From Spirosoma pollinicola (lineage in GTDB: Bacteria > Bacteroidota > Bacteroidia > Cytophagales > Spirosomataceae): 64,000 nucleotides of DNA. The position numbers were made by a program, and so were the translations under genes. Below are positions 8,691-17,949 of this stretch, one piece after another (within the stretch, counting starts at the first letter, position 1; every line of letters starts with the position of its first letter). A model generated the notes under the pieces. It ran no database searches, was not told the DNA's origin, and saw nothing but the letters and a program-made list of their open reading frames with translations. The stretch is taken from contig NZ_CP025096.1 in NCBI RefSeq assembly GCF_002831565.1, positions 1,240,001-1,304,000 of the forward strand, written 5' to 3'.

Positions 8691-9308
8691 TTATTGCATC
8701 ACGATCAGCGTGATGATAACGCTGATAATTACCGCCGAGAAGCCAATCATGAAAAATTGATAGGCGAATTTAAGGAGCCGGTATTTTCTGGATAATACCA
8801 GACCCTGTGTGTATATATTGTCGATCAGACTCGTATAAAGATCTTCGTCGTTAGTGAGCAGTTTCCGTAGCTCGGTGCGGTAGTCGGTTGCCGTAAGTTG
8901 CGTGTAATAACCGAAAAATAACAGATCGATTGGCCGTTCTTTCGGTGTGCTTCCACGTTTTGCCAAAGGTGAAATAGTGGGGTTGGTCGCAATCAGCGAG
9001 ACAATGATCGTAACCAGGCAAACCGTCAGCAGGAGTAAACTGGGAATTAATAGAATGGCGGGGGCGTCGAATTTGCGGGCGTAAGCCGAAATAGTAATGG
9101 AAACAATAATGGTGTTGATTGAAATCATCAGGTTGGCCTTACTGTCGGCCATTTCGCTGAGTTTCATGTGATTGGACAAGGTGGTTCGAAATAACGTTTC
9201 CACCCCTTTACTGGTTTTCTTGCCCTTCTCTTTCTTAGGTTTATTGCGTTTTTGACTATCAGGTACTGCTATTTCCGACGATTGATCTTCTGGCGGCATG
9301 GGTGTCAT
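8691..9308 (-). CDS. Pycsar-effector-like (PycTM / DUF5706) membrane protein, orphan
   Basis: 205 aa. A lysine-rich N-terminus (about 1-35) is followed by a helix (ETLFRTTLSNHMKLSEMADS) and a pair of hydrophobic segments: KANLMISINTIIVSITISAY near 60-80 and PAILLIPSLLLLTVCLVTII near 85-110. A cytoplasmic loop with PIDLLFFGYYTQLTATDY follows, and a last helix ends the protein (185-204). The phrase 'SEMADSKANLMISIN' and the TM arrangement match my memory of the Pycsar effector family, whose members damage the membrane when a phage-induced cyclic pyrimidine nucleotide binds. No pyrimidine cyclase gene is visible nearby, so this may be a stand-alone or repurposed member. The family call rests on memory of motifs only. 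Confidence 0.6.
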   Translation of the reverse strand: MTPMPPEDQSSEIAVPDSQKRNKPKKEKGKKTSKGVETLFRTTLSNHMKLSEMADSKANLMISINTIIVSITISAYARKFDAPAILLIPSLLLLTVCLVTIIVSLIATNPTISPLAKRGSTPKERPIDLLFFGYYTQLTATDYRTELRKLLTNDEDLYTSLIDNIYTQGLVLSRKYRLLKFAYQFFMIGFSAVIISVIITLIVMQ

Positions 9309-9437
9309 TGTGGGTGGTCAGTTTAAGCCGTAAGTTACGTGTCTTATAGACATTGACCAATAAAACGATCGACTGTCTAACTCGCCCGTTAGTTTGTCAG
9401 CGAAGATTTTACGACTGTTTTTTGCCCTTTATTGTAC

Positions 9438-11333
9438 CTATTTTCTGCATAGAACGGAAACCGTCGTGCCTTGCCCTGGCTGACTGTTGAAGCGCAGGGT
9501 GGCTCCATTCCGGCGAGCAAAATCATTGATCAGTACCAGCCCTAATCCCAACCCATGCGTGCCCACCTGGGGCCGTCGCTTGCCGGAAAATACCTGCTGG
9601 AGGTAGGCCAGCTGGTCGGGAGCAATACCGTCGCCCGTATCCTGCACCTGAATGGTGGCTTGTTCTGGTGCGGCACTGAGCGCTACTTTACCGCCTTTTT
9701 AGGTATGTTTAAGGGCATTGTCGAGTAGATTACGGACAATAAGAGAGAGGTCTTTGGGGTTGGCTGTCAGGGTATAGTGATCAGGTATGACCACCGAAAG
9801 CAGAACACCTTTGGCCTCTGCCAGTCCTTTATAAACCTGAGTCAACTCCTGGAGCAGGGGGGCCGCGTCGAATGGCTGGGGGCTGGATTGCTGCTCGAAA
9901 TGATTGTTTTTGCCCCATTCAAGCAGGTTATTGAGCAACAGACTGGTTTGCTGGCCCATAAGATCGATTTGCTGGGTTACTTTTTCGACATCCTGACTAC
10001 GGTTTTGACGAATCAAAAAGCGCAGCAGGGTACCCACATTCATGATGCTGTTGATGGGTTCGCGCAGGTCGTGGGCAATTACGGTGTAGAGTTTATCTCT
10101 GGATTGTTGAAGACTTTGCAGTTCAGTATTGGTCGTGCGAAGGCGGACGGCTAACAGACTAATGATGCCAATAATGATCAAAGCCAGCACTAACCCGGCC
10201 ATAATGAGCTGATTTCGGTCTTCATTTCGTTGTTTTTCGAGTTCGAGGGTTTTGATGGTGGCTTCCTTTTTCTCTGATTCATATTTGGCCTGGAGGTTAA
10301 GCAGCTCCTTTATTTTCACCCGTTCCGTGTAGGCTCTTTTGAGCGAATCATAGGCCAGTAAATAGGGCAGGAGATCTTTAACTTTTTTAGTCTTTGTACG
10401 GGCAATTGCCATACCAAAATTAGCTTCAATAATTACATAGTCATTGAGACCAATTTTTGACCTACCTGCGGCCAATATCTTTTTCAAATATCGTTCCATT
10501 TCTACGTAGTTACCCAAACCTTCATTGGCAGACGCAAGATTTGAGTAAATCGTTATTTGATTATAGGAACTGCAGTGAGCTGCATATTTCAGTGACAAGT
10601 TTAGTTTGTTTATAGCTGTTTGAAAATCTTTATTCAAAATGTAGAAAAAACTGAGATTAAGGTAGATATCCTTCAACATAAATCTCATCTCCGGGTATTT
10701 TCCGACAAGTTGTACTATGCTGTCATATTTTTTCTCAACCTCTGCTAAAGTCATTGGCTGATAGAATAAATCCAGCTCTGCCAGATACCTTGGCATAAGG
10801 CTTATTTTATTCCGGGGGTCGGATGACGTTTCGACTAGAGAGAGAGTTTTATCATAATGAAATTTAGCCTTGTCGATATCGCCAACCCGTTCGTTAAAAT
10901 TATCGATATTCAATCGCATGAGCGCCAGATGGCAGTGGGCCATACCGGATGTATCGCTGGTACGATCAAAATAGGTCAGTGCTTTTTGAAAGTAAGTAAG
11001 GGCTTTTGGCGCATCTTCTGATTTGTAGCGGATACCCATCAAATAGTTATACATCGCTATACCAACACCAGAGCGCTGCTGACTCACTAACTTTTGAATG
11101 GTTGCCAGATCGTTGCCAAAGTTATCCGAAATTTTGTAGCGGCTATATTCCAGCCAGATCAGCTCATGCATGTAGCGTGACTGATCGTCTTTATGGCTAT
11201 ACACTACTTTTTCCAGACTGTCTGGATTCATGTTTACAACAAAATAATCCTGGAACGAGGTATAGGTCTTAGGCTGAGCCAGGGCGGTAAACACCCTGAT
11301 TGTAAGTAATAGGGTAAGTAGAAAGAACTTCAC
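9438..11333 (-). pseudogene. Sensor histidine kinase with TPR-like region, interrupted by an in-frame TAA
   Basis: The frame runs 544 codons from 11333 to a TAA at 9699-9701, then continues in the same frame for 87 more codons to 9438. The first part has a signal peptide (1-20), helical TPR-like repeats (about 85-340), a coiled coil, a TM helix (about 377-397), a HisKA domain with the phospho-acceptor H421 (AHDLREPINS), and the N box (LSLIVRNLLDNALKHT). The part after the stop carries QDTGDG (G1) and GTHGLGLGLVLIND (G2), both intact. The stop therefore splits the ATP-binding domain with no frameshift or loss. The product ending at the TAA should lack kinase activity unless read through. The partner is the divergent LytTR regulator. 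A sequencing error is possible. Confidence 0.8.
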
Positions 11334-11544
11334 TTGATAAAGGGTAGGAAGGCGTTGTTAAGCTGTAAAAATACAGTAAAAAAACCTTTTGTCTACAGAT
11401 GGCAAGTTGTTGTTAATTAAATAGTAAATACAATAGATACATTTTATTTATTAAAATCACAAGTAACCTACATCAGTTTTACCGTGGTAAATTCCTTACT
11501 TTGTGTTCTACCGCGCATTGTACTGAAATTTCCTATATAAAAGT

Positions 11545-12270
11545 ATGTCCCCCATCCGTATTATTCTTCTGGAAGATAATCCTATCGACAGTTTAACTAT
11601 ACAGATAATGCTTACCGAATTAGTTGACAAAGAGCATCAGTTGGACTTGGTGGCTGTCTTTGAGACCCTGACTCCTCTGTTAGTATTTCTGGAAACCAAC
11701 GAGGTAGATATTGTCATTGCTGATATTTTTATGAATAATAAGCCAGTAGGCCTCTCTTTGTTCGACTACCTCAAACACCGGCCTATCTCCCTTCTGTTTG
11801 TTTCCAATACCAACGATAAGGATATTTTTCTGGAAGCCCAGCGCAAATCGTCGTTTCGCTTTATCAGTAAACCGATAAATCTTTTTACGCTGCATGCCAA
11901 CCTGTATAGTATATATGAAGAGATGCAGCGCAACCGGCAGTATAACTTATTAGCTAAACAGTATTTGTATTTAAGTGGGAAGGGGGGGCAGCAGGAACAA
12001 GTACTGTTTGATGATATAGTCTATATTGAGTCAGAGGGTAATTATTGTTTTGTGTTCACGACGGCAAAGAAATACGCGCTAAAAAAGTCGTTGAGCAAAG
12101 TCCTTGAAGAGGACCTGGACGTGAGTTTTCTGCGCATTCACAGGGCTTATATTGTTAACAAATCAGCTATTAAACAGATTGGTCCGCTTTCTATCAAAGT
12201 CAATGAGCATGTATCGTTACCCATTGGCCGACACTATCGCAAATCGCTGATGGAATTTGCAAGAAAGTAA
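11545..12270 (+). CDS. LytTR family response regulator
   Basis: 241 aa. The receiver domain (1-125) shows the acidic pair E10/D11, phospho-acceptor D60 (VDIVIADIF) and the conserved lysine K109 (ISKPIN). A LytTR DNA-binding domain follows (about 145-240), with YIESEGNYCFVFTTAKKYAL, FLRIHRAYIVNKSAI and LPIGRHYRKSL, the usual landmarks. It is transcribed away from the histidine kinase gene, 211 bp apart, and the two probably form a two-component pair. Because that kinase is interrupted, this regulator may now be unphosphorylated or serve another kinase. A TTACTTTG box (16 of the last 60 bases before the gene are a likely -7 region) lies near 11497-11504. Confidence 0.88.
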   Translation: MSPIRIILLEDNPIDSLTIQIMLTELVDKEHQLDLVAVFETLTPLLVFLETNEVDIVIADIFMNNKPVGLSLFDYLKHRPISLLFVSNTNDKDIFLEAQRKSSFRFISKPINLFTLHANLYSIYEEMQRNRQYNLLAKQYLYLSGKGGQQEQVLFDDIVYIESEGNYCFVFTTAKKYALKKSLSKVLEEDLDVSFLRIHRAYIVNKSAIKQIGPLSIKVNEHVSLPIGRHYRKSLMEFARK

Positions 12271-12395
12271 TGAATAACCGGATACCCGTACAGTTTACCA
12301 GCATGTTGCTTTTTCGTAACTTATTGGTACCCCTCCAGTAAGTTGATCAAAGTCTACTAATGTGACGAAAAGCGTTAATGGTGGCTAAGGAATAG

Positions 12396-12548
12396 CTAGT
12401 CTTCCTTTGGAGCCAGCACGTCATCATTCTCTTCCTGACTTGCCCGCTCCACCGTTTCTACAAACTCCTCCGTCGAAACGGTGTGTATATATGGATCATC
12501 GAGTTCTTCATCCGAATTGGGTGTGGTTGGGGGAGTATCTGGATTCAT
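12396..12548 (-). CDS. Small acidic hypothetical protein
   Basis: A 50-aa frame starting at the ATG at 12548 (MNPDTPPTTPNSDEELDD...) and very rich in Asp and Glu, ending VLAPKED. A longer version from 12623 exists but adds a basic, unrelated-looking N-terminus that runs toward the AT-rich palindrome at 12637-12671, so I prefer the shorter one. There is no recognisable domain, signal or TM segment. It may be a real small protein, since such acidic products are common in Cytophagales, but coding potential is uncertain at this size. Confidence 0.4.
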   Translation of the reverse strand: MNPDTPPTTPNSDEELDDPYIHTVSTEEFVETVERASQEENDDVLAPKED

Positions 12549-12636
12549 GCTGTCAGAATTTAAGGGAATAATATGGATTAAACGAAAATCTCGTAGTGAA
12601 AATAAACGCAGGAACGAAGGCATGATTTTTGCCTAT

Positions 12637-12671
12637 AATTATATACTAATTTTTTCTATTAGTATATAATT
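12637..12671. promoter_or_regulatory. AT-rich perfect inverted repeat, candidate operator
   Basis: Two perfectly complementary 14-bp arms, AATTATATACTAAT at 12637-12650 and its complement at 12658-12671, are separated by 7 bases. The repeat lies 21 bp before the propeller gene start and upstream of the divergent small acidic ORF, so a dimeric regulator bound here could act on both. It could also fold as an RNA hairpin in the 5' leader. Confidence 0.45.
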
Positions 12672-12692
12672 TCAACCACTCCTATATAGTCC

Positions 12693-14441
12693 ATGACTAA
12701 TTCCAGTATGCGTTTTTGCGCCATTTTTCTATGGATATGTCTGTCCGGTTGGGGAATTACCCCTGTTCAAGCCTATATCAAAGTATACGAACAAATAAAC
12801 CCAACATTTCGACTTACAAAAACAGTTGACAAAAGCCGGGCCAATGTGGGCGATGTATTGAGTTATACCCTTGTTTTGACAAATACGGGTACTGTATCTG
12901 CCAGTGTAGTCGTTCAGGACTCCTTATCAGCGGGTGTTAGTTATATAACTGGGTCGGCAATCGTTCCAACCGGAACGACCTTTACGCCGGGTGCCAGCGT
13001 TAGTGCCTGGCAGGTGCTGAATATGGCTGCCGGGCAACAGCTAAGCCTAACGTTTCAAGTAACGGTTACTGCCGGCGGAATAGTTTACAATACGGCCAGT
13101 ATTCCTGGCGAAGCGGTTCGGGCCTGCACCACCATACCCGTCAAAATGTGTGCCGGAACAGCATACCGCTTCCAATTGACTGCCCCACCCGGTCGCCCGG
13201 ACTATCAATGGTATCGAATTCCGCCTGGCAGTACCAGTGCTGTGCTACTGACCGAAACCAGTAACCTATTGAGTATAACGGCGGCTGGTACATATAGCCT
13301 TTATTCCGCAAATACCGCCAATTGTCCTGATTTCAGTTGCTGTCCGTTTATTGTCGAAGAACAAAATACAGTCGGTTGTTTCCCTATTGCCGTCAAACGG
13401 TTTGATAAGCCTGTTGTTCCGCCTAACGCTGGTAGTGTACTGTACATTGGCAATTCGTTGGGTAATTTCTTCGCTATCGATGGCAATACAGGCGCGGGTA
13501 AGTGGCGGGTTTCAACAAGCTCGGCTTTCACGTCGAGTCCATATGTAGCGGCAGGACTAGTTTTTACAGGATCCGATGGCGGAACCCTGTTTGCCTACGA
13601 CACGACGGCTGGTCAGCAACGCTGGCAGTTTAGTGCAGGTACTGGTATTTTATCAAGTCCGGTCGTTTCACATACACTGGTATATGTGGGTAGCGAAGAC
13701 CAGAATCTCTATGCGATAAGCACGGCCACCGGTTCGTTACAATGGAAATACAGCACCGCAGGGGGCGTGACAACGAGTCCAACAGTTGCCAATGGGAGCG
13801 TTTTCTTTGGTAGTAAAGACCAGACGCTCTACGCGCTCAATGCCAGTTCGGGGCAGCTAGAGTGGAAATATAGCACGGGTGCTGCTATCCGCTCCAGCCC
13901 GGCTATCGATAATGGTCGTATTTATTTTGGTTCCGATGATTATACAATTTATGCTTTAACTGCCAGCACAGGTGCCTTTCAATGGAAATATAGTACAGGA
14001 GGCAAGATTTCGTCGAGCCCAACTGTATCCGGCAATAACGTTTTTATTGCTAGCGAAGATGGTACGGTCTATGCCTTAAATGCGACTACCGGCGTACTGG
14101 TGTGGAAATATGGTACAGGAGGGCCTATAACCTCCAGTCCTGTTGTTTGGGGTGGTAAGGTATTCCTGGGTGGACAAGATTACACCGTCTACGCACTGGA
14201 TACTTCTACGGGTGCACTCAGTTGGAAATACAGTACAGGAAAGCCTATCACGTCGAGTCCTATTGTTCAGACAGACGTTGTCTACGTAGGTAGTCAAGAT
14301 GGCACACTGTACTGTTTAAATGCCACTACTGGAAGTCTTCGCTGGAAAAATCCACTCGATGGTCAGTTGTTGGCAAGCCCCAGTATGTATACAGCGGGCG
14401 GGAGCATCGTCGCTCCGGGTATTAGTGGGGGCCAGCAGTAA
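12693..14441 (+). CDS. Exported DUF11 and eight-repeat PQQ-type beta-propeller protein
   Basis: 582 aa with a signal peptide (cleavage near PVQA, residue 27). Residues 35-140 form a DUF11-type beta-sandwich (FRLTKTVDKSRANVGDVLSY). A Cys-containing Ig-like stretch (150-225) follows. From about residue 250 to 570 there are eight successive 40-residue repeats of the form VYxGSxDxTLYALxxxTGxL-WKYSTGxxxxSSPxV, giving an eight-bladed propeller. The repeats are also visible as a 120-bp DNA periodicity. PQQ-like propellers either bind the cofactor in dehydrogenases or, as in BamB, act as scaffolds. No dehydrogenase catalytic residues are evident, so a surface binding role is likelier. A hairpin terminator follows at 14491. 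Confidence 0.8.
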   Translation: MTNSSMRFCAIFLWICLSGWGITPVQAYIKVYEQINPTFRLTKTVDKSRANVGDVLSYTLVLTNTGTVSASVVVQDSLSAGVSYITGSAIVPTGTTFTPGASVSAWQVLNMAAGQQLSLTFQVTVTAGGIVYNTASIPGEAVRACTTIPVKMCAGTAYRFQLTAPPGRPDYQWYRIPPGSTSAVLLTETSNLLSITAAGTYSLYSANTANCPDFSCCPFIVEEQNTVGCFPIAVKRFDKPVVPPNAGSVLYIGNSLGNFFAIDGNTGAGKWRVSTSSAFTSSPYVAAGLVFTGSDGGTLFAYDTTAGQQRWQFSAGTGILSSPVVSHTLVYVGSEDQNLYAISTATGSLQWKYSTAGGVTTSPTVANGSVFFGSKDQTLYALNASSGQLEWKYSTGAAIRSSPAIDNGRIYFGSDDYTIYALTASTGAFQWKYSTGGKISSSPTVSGNNVFIASEDGTVYALNATTGVLVWKYGTGGPITSSPVVWGGKVFLGGQDYTVYALDTSTGALSWKYSTGKPITSSPIVQTDVVYVGSQDGTLYCLNATTGSLRWKNPLDGQLLASPSMYTAGGSIVAPGISGGQQ

Positions 14442-14490
14442 ATCGGCCTCAATACATGTAATGCAAGCTTTATTGTGACCGACATAAGAA

Positions 14491-14525
14491 AAGCACTTAA
14501 CGATAATGTTAAGTGCTTTTTTATT
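14491..14525 (+). terminator. Rho-independent terminator after the propeller gene
   Basis: AAGCACTTAAC at 14491-14501 pairs with GTTAAGTGCTT at 14508-14518 and is followed by a T-run (14517-14522). It is homologous to the hairpin after the intact tRNA-Thr (62251-62278), so it seems to have arrived as part of the tRNA-containing duplicate. Confidence 0.65.
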
Positions 14526-14529
14526 AAGA

Positions 14530-14583
14530 GTCTCCTATAGGACTTGAAACTACGGCCCCTTCATTACGGATGATGGCCTACCC
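14530..14583 (-). pseudogene. Degenerate tRNA-Thr copy (3' half retained)
   Basis: Bases 14491-14573 align without gaps to 62251-62333, the 3' flank and 3' half of the intact tRNA-Thr(CGU), with 11 mismatches in 83 positions by my count. The match covers the 3' acceptor strand, T arm and most of the anticodon arm. Beyond 14573 the D arm and 5' acceptor strand are lost; a short stretch near 14579 still recalls 'ctacc'. It cannot fold as a tRNA. It may be an old attachment-site duplicate or a decayed tandem copy. Confidence 0.7.
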
Positions 14584-14663
14584 ATTTTTTGCTGTTTACC
14601 GTCTCTTGAGCAATTGACCCGTTGGGTGCATTGAACTAAACTCAGCATGTAAAATCGGGCATT

Positions 14664-15067
14664 TTATTTATTCGGCTGACGTGCCCCAAGTACGCTGGCC
14701 AGGACCTGTCGAGCGGTATCGGCCTATTGCTTACCAACGCTGGTTTCAATCAGCGAAATCAATCCGTTGAGTTGCGCTTCACTGAGGCCTACCTGCAGGC
14801 CTGCTCCCATAGGAAACTGCAACTGACCGTCAACGCCAGTCATACTGGCAAGGGACGAAATGGTTACCAGTTCCCGCTGACGACAGGTTAGCACGTCGAG
14901 GCCTGCGAACTCGTCACGGCCTGGGTAATCTGTCCCTGTGCCGAAAAAACAGACGTAAAGAAGCTAACTAGTATCAACAGGATAGGGAGAGCTATGTCGG
15001 CAAGCTGCGGTGTAGCGGCCGGATGACTGGTAAAGCCGGTTGTTTTGGTATCGAATGAATGTTTCAT
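14664..15067 (-). pseudogene. Carboxymuconolactone decarboxylase family pseudogene
   Basis: From the ATG at 15067 the frame gives a signal-peptide-like start (hydrophobic ALPILLILVSFFTSVFSAQ) and stops at TAA near 14889. In another frame the sequence resumes with RQRELVTISSLASMTG, then LQVGLSEAQLNGLISLIETS, the C-terminal signature of carboxymuconolactone decarboxylase/AhpD-like proteins. A TAG at 14724-14726 then interrupts VGKQ-ADTARQVLASVLGA, which runs to a stop at 14664. The N-terminal half of the domain is missing. A frameshift or deletion plus a nonsense codon mean it is dead. Intact relatives are exported small peroxidase-like or decarboxylase proteins. Confidence 0.7.
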
Positions 15068-15261
15068 GACCGTTTCGTTCATCTTTCTGTTTCTTTACTC
15101 ATAGTGTCTTTAGCTTGTTGCCGTGGCGTTTATCGTCACGCACAGCCGAATGGCGTGGGAAAGGATCTCGCCAAATTTGTGGTACTCCGAACCATCCTTA
15201 CGCGAAAGCTCGCTTGTAGTCGCTCAATTATATCGGGCATCCGGGCTTTCTTATAAAAAAT

Positions 15262-15298
15262 AAATGGATCCGTCGGGGCCGACCGTGCGGATCCATTT
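15262..15298. terminator. Hairpin 3' of the cupin gene
   Basis: An 11-bp perfect stem (AAATGGATCCG at 15262-15272 with its complement at 15288-15298) and a 15-nt loop, flanked on the left by an A-run (15255-15260) that would read as a T-run on the minus strand. It lies just downstream of the minus-strand cupin gene and probably ends its transcript. Confidence 0.5.
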
Positions 15299-15344
15299 GT
15301 AGTCATTAGCGGGTGAATTCAGCAAAAAATCTAAATCCGTAATC

Positions 15345-15740
15345 CTATTTCGAATAGTCGCTATCACTGACCTTTTCCATCCACTCTACCACGTTACCGT
15401 TCAGGTTTTCCTGAATGGCGATATGCGTCATGCCGGTTGTTGCAGTGGCTCCATGCCAATGCTTTTCGTTGGGCTCAAACCAGATGACATCACCGGGACG
15501 AATTTCTTCTACCCGACCACCTTCCCGTTGTATCCAGCCGCACCCGGCGGTTACGATCAGGGTTTGGCCCAGCGGATGAGTATGCCAGGCGGTTCGGGCA
15601 CCGGGCTCGAAGGTAACGCTGGCGGCTGCCCCACGCCTTGCGTCGTTGGCCGCAAATAAGCTGTCTATCCGTACGGCTCCGGTAAACCAGTCGTCCGGTC
15701 CTTTAGCCGACGGTTGTGACCCTACTCGTGTAATTTCCAT
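15345..15740 (-). CDS. Single-domain cupin protein
   Basis: 131 aa, one conserved small beta-barrel. The metal-binding pattern is visible: AWHTHPLGQ (H53, H55, Q59) and later [11 protein letters not shown] (H94, H96), with the G-rich PGD turn (RPGDVIWF) before it. Small cupins of this type are annotated as mandelonitrile-lyase-like or quercetinase-like, but many are uncharacterised. Next to the broken SDR and carboxymuconolactone decarboxylase genes it looks like the surviving member of a small catabolic cluster, an association often seen for such cupins. The start at 15740 gives the family length. Confidence 0.8.
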   Translation of the reverse strand: MEITRVGSQPSAKGPDDWFTGAVRIDSLFAANDARRGAAASVTFEPGARTAWHTHPLGQTLIVTAGCGWIQREGGRVEEIRPGDVIWFEPNEKHWHGATATTGMTHIAIQENLNGNVVEWMEKVSDSDYSK

Positions 15741-15769
15741 ACTGATGCTTTTATCGATTTAACTGAGAC

Positions 15770-15964
15770 GACGGGTAGTGAGCGCCCTCCCTGTTTTTCG
15801 ATTAGTTATGCCGTTTCCTGAAGTGTTTTTTCAGTAACGTCGGTAATAACGACGCTGGCTCCCCGACTCGAAAAGGCCAGGGCTGTTGCTCGCCCAATAC
15901 CTGTTCCGGCACCGGTTATAAAAGCTACCTTACCAGCGAAAATTTCATTTTCTGTTGATTTCAT
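15770..15964 (-). pseudogene. Truncated short-chain dehydrogenase/reductase
   Basis: The ATG at 15964 opens a frame encoding the Rossmann N-terminus: [20 protein letters not shown] (TGxxxGIG cofactor motif) and [17 protein letters not shown]. It then meets TAA at 15806-15808. The next codons in the same frame read LIEKQGGRSLPV, as expected for an SDR (the stop probably replaces a Gln), but homology ends near 15770, just before the cupin gene. The catalytic Ser-Tyr-Lys part is absent, so this is a remnant about 65 codons long. Confidence 0.75.
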
Positions 15965-16154
15965 ATACGTTGATTGGTTACTGCACTTTGTTTATTGAAG
16001 ACGCAAAAAATCACGTCTCTAGGCCAGCTTTTCATCACTTTATCCGGGGTAATCGGCAGATTACGAATGCGGTGGCCGATGACTGCTTTTTTAAGATTAT
16101 GCAACTATTGGGTTCTGTCCCCAATTCCCGCAGGCGGCAGGTAACGTATAGGTG

Positions 16155-16664
16155 CTATGGCAGCTCCAAACTGACAGTTACACTACCCGAACCCAGCGCA
16201 GCCTCAAGTCCGGCCGGGTTATCAATCCGTCCGAGTCTGGTGTAGCTATAGCTTGTCGGAAACGACTTGTAAAAGAGCACCAGCGTAGTGGACCCATACA
16301 GCATCAGATCACCGGTAGTAATCGTTCGGGGATTTGATGCATTGGTGGGCAACGGTCCCGCATTCGGGCTGGTGGGGAAATTGTACAGTTTTTCGTTCCC
16401 GTTTAACTCACTCATCGAAACGGTCATGGGTAGCCTGGCTCTAAACGCCGTGACAGTCGGATTGTCCTGCAGGGTTGCGATGAACGAAGTGGTCCCTATC
16501 CTTATTCTGACCGGACCGCCGAGCGGCTTATTGCTGGTTGTATCTGGTTCATTGTTTCCAGGTACAGCAGGAGAAGGACCCCCATTGTTATTCATAGTAC
16601 ACGCCATAATTCCAATGAGAAATAAAAGAATTAAGCTGATTCGTGCCTTGTTAATGGCTTGCAT
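16155..16664 (-). CDS. Cyclophilin-like fold lipoprotein
   Basis: 169 aa. The N-terminus ([16 protein letters not shown], Cys near residue 22) resembles a lipoprotein signal, followed by a low-complexity linker rich in Asn, Pro and Gly (23-50). The rest matches the bacterial cyclophilin-like domain: [51 protein letters not shown] and [13 protein letters not shown]. These proteins share the cyclophilin fold but lack established prolyl-isomerase activity. It is divergently placed about 280 bp from the AraC regulator, which may control it. Confidence 0.7.
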   Translation of the reverse strand: MQAINKARISLILLFLIGIMACTMNNNGGPSPAVPGNNEPDTTSNKPLGGPVRIRIGTTSFIATLQDNPTVTAFRARLPMTVSMSELNGNEKLYNFPTSPNAGPLPTNASNPRTITTGDLMLYGSTTLVLFYKSFPTSYSYTRLGRIDNPAGLEAALGSGSVTVSLELP

Positions 16665-16941
16665 ACTGATTCATTAATGCTGTTGAACGTTAAGTATATA
16701 CCCTGAATGTAGCCTCTTTCTACGGGCAAAGCTACCCGAAAAGCATGGGCGGCTTTATAGCGAAATCGCAGTCCTTTTTATAAAAACCGCACCTTTAATC
16801 AAAAAATGAATTACGTGATTGTTTAACTATAAAGTCTACAACTTTCCGTTACCCTTTGAAAGTCAGGCTGTAAGCGCAAAATGTTGCCAATTGCCATGCT
16901 TGAAACCTTTTGATTAAAATCTTTAGTCTTATATTGTAATT

Positions 16942-17949
16942 ATGAAAATGCAATTGCACAAAGAGGTGGCCCCGCCTGATGCCGGTGATGCGGCAATAAG
17001 ACCACGCCGGACCGGTGAAGCCCAGCCCATCACGATGGTCTATGATAGTCCATCCGAGCTACCACCCGGCACCACGCCGGTGAGTCGACTTTACTACGAA
17101 GACTGGAACATTAAAGTCGTGGATCGGGAAAAAAGCGGTTGTGATAACTACCTGTCACCCAACCGTCGGGATTTCTACAAGATCATGCTCATGACCAGCG
17201 GCACGGGCTGCCAAACCGTCGGGAAGGATAATTACCTCATTGATGAACGAACCATTCTTTTTCTGCACCCCAATGAGATTATACGCTGGCGCAATGCCCC
17301 CGAAACGGTGGGAGGGGGTGTCTTCTGCATGTTCAAAAAACGGTATCTGGATCAGCACCCATCCCTGAAGCTGGTTATCGACCGATACCGGTTTTTTACC
17401 GAAAAAAAGATCCTGCGTCTTTCCGAAGAATCGACCCGGATGATTCACCAATTGCTTACCCAGATGAAGGCTGAAGCGGCCTCGGGCGACCCACTAGCCG
17501 AAGAAGCCATGCAGGCTTATGTTCAACTGGTTCTGATTGAAAGCCTGAAAGGAACAACCTACACGTCAACCGGTCCGATTACCCATGAATACCGGCATGT
17601 CTATAATTTCTTCGAATTACTGGAAAAGGAAACCAATCTGGCCAATCTGGACAAACCCATCCGAATCCGGACGGCTCAGGAATATGCACAGAAACTGAAT
17701 CTGAACCCCAGTTACCTGAACGGGTTGGTTAAAAAGCATATCGGTCAGCCCATCAGTACACTTATTAAAAATCGTTTAGTCGAAGAAAGTAAAGCGCTTC
17801 TGATTCAGACTGATTGGAGTTTGCAGCAGATCAGCCAGATTATTGGCTTTGCGGATCAGCCTAATTTCAGCCAGTTCTTTAAAAAGTATGTGGGTATAAC
17901 GCCCAATGAATTTCGGCGCTCACCCATATCGCCAGCTTATGAGGATTGA
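16942..17949 (+). CDS. AraC family transcriptional regulator
   Basis: 335 aa. The N-terminal part (60-200) is a cupin-like sensory domain (SGTGCQTVGKDNYLIDERTI, FLHPNEIIRW). The C-terminal part (about 225-330) has two helix-turn-helix motifs: AQEYAQKLNLNPSYLNGLVK and SLQQISQIIGFADQPNFSQF, closing with GITPNEFRRS. Its DNA targets are unknown. The divergent lipoprotein gene or the downstream convergent esterase/aldehyde oxidoreductase cluster are candidates. A promoter-like TTTTG...TATATTGT pair lies just upstream (about 16907-16937). Confidence 0.88.
   Translation: MKMQLHKEVAPPDAGDAAIRPRRTGEAQPITMVYDSPSELPPGTTPVSRLYYEDWNIKVVDREKSGCDNYLSPNRRDFYKIMLMTSGTGCQTVGKDNYLIDERTILFLHPNEIIRWRNAPETVGGGVFCMFKKRYLDQHPSLKLVIDRYRFFTEKKILRLSEESTRMIHQLLTQMKAEAASGDPLAEEAMQAYVQLVLIESLKGTTYTSTGPITHEYRHVYNFFELLEKETNLANLDKPIRIRTAQEYAQKLNLNPSYLNGLVKKHIGQPISTLIKNRLVEESKALLIQTDWSLQQISQIIGFADQPNFSQFFKKYVGITPNEFRRSPISPAYED

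Noticed and set aside
15059-15256. Plus-strand 65-codon frame with a hydrophobic start
   Set aside because: It overlaps the CMD pseudogene start on the other strand, has no homologue I recognise and lies in decayed DNA.
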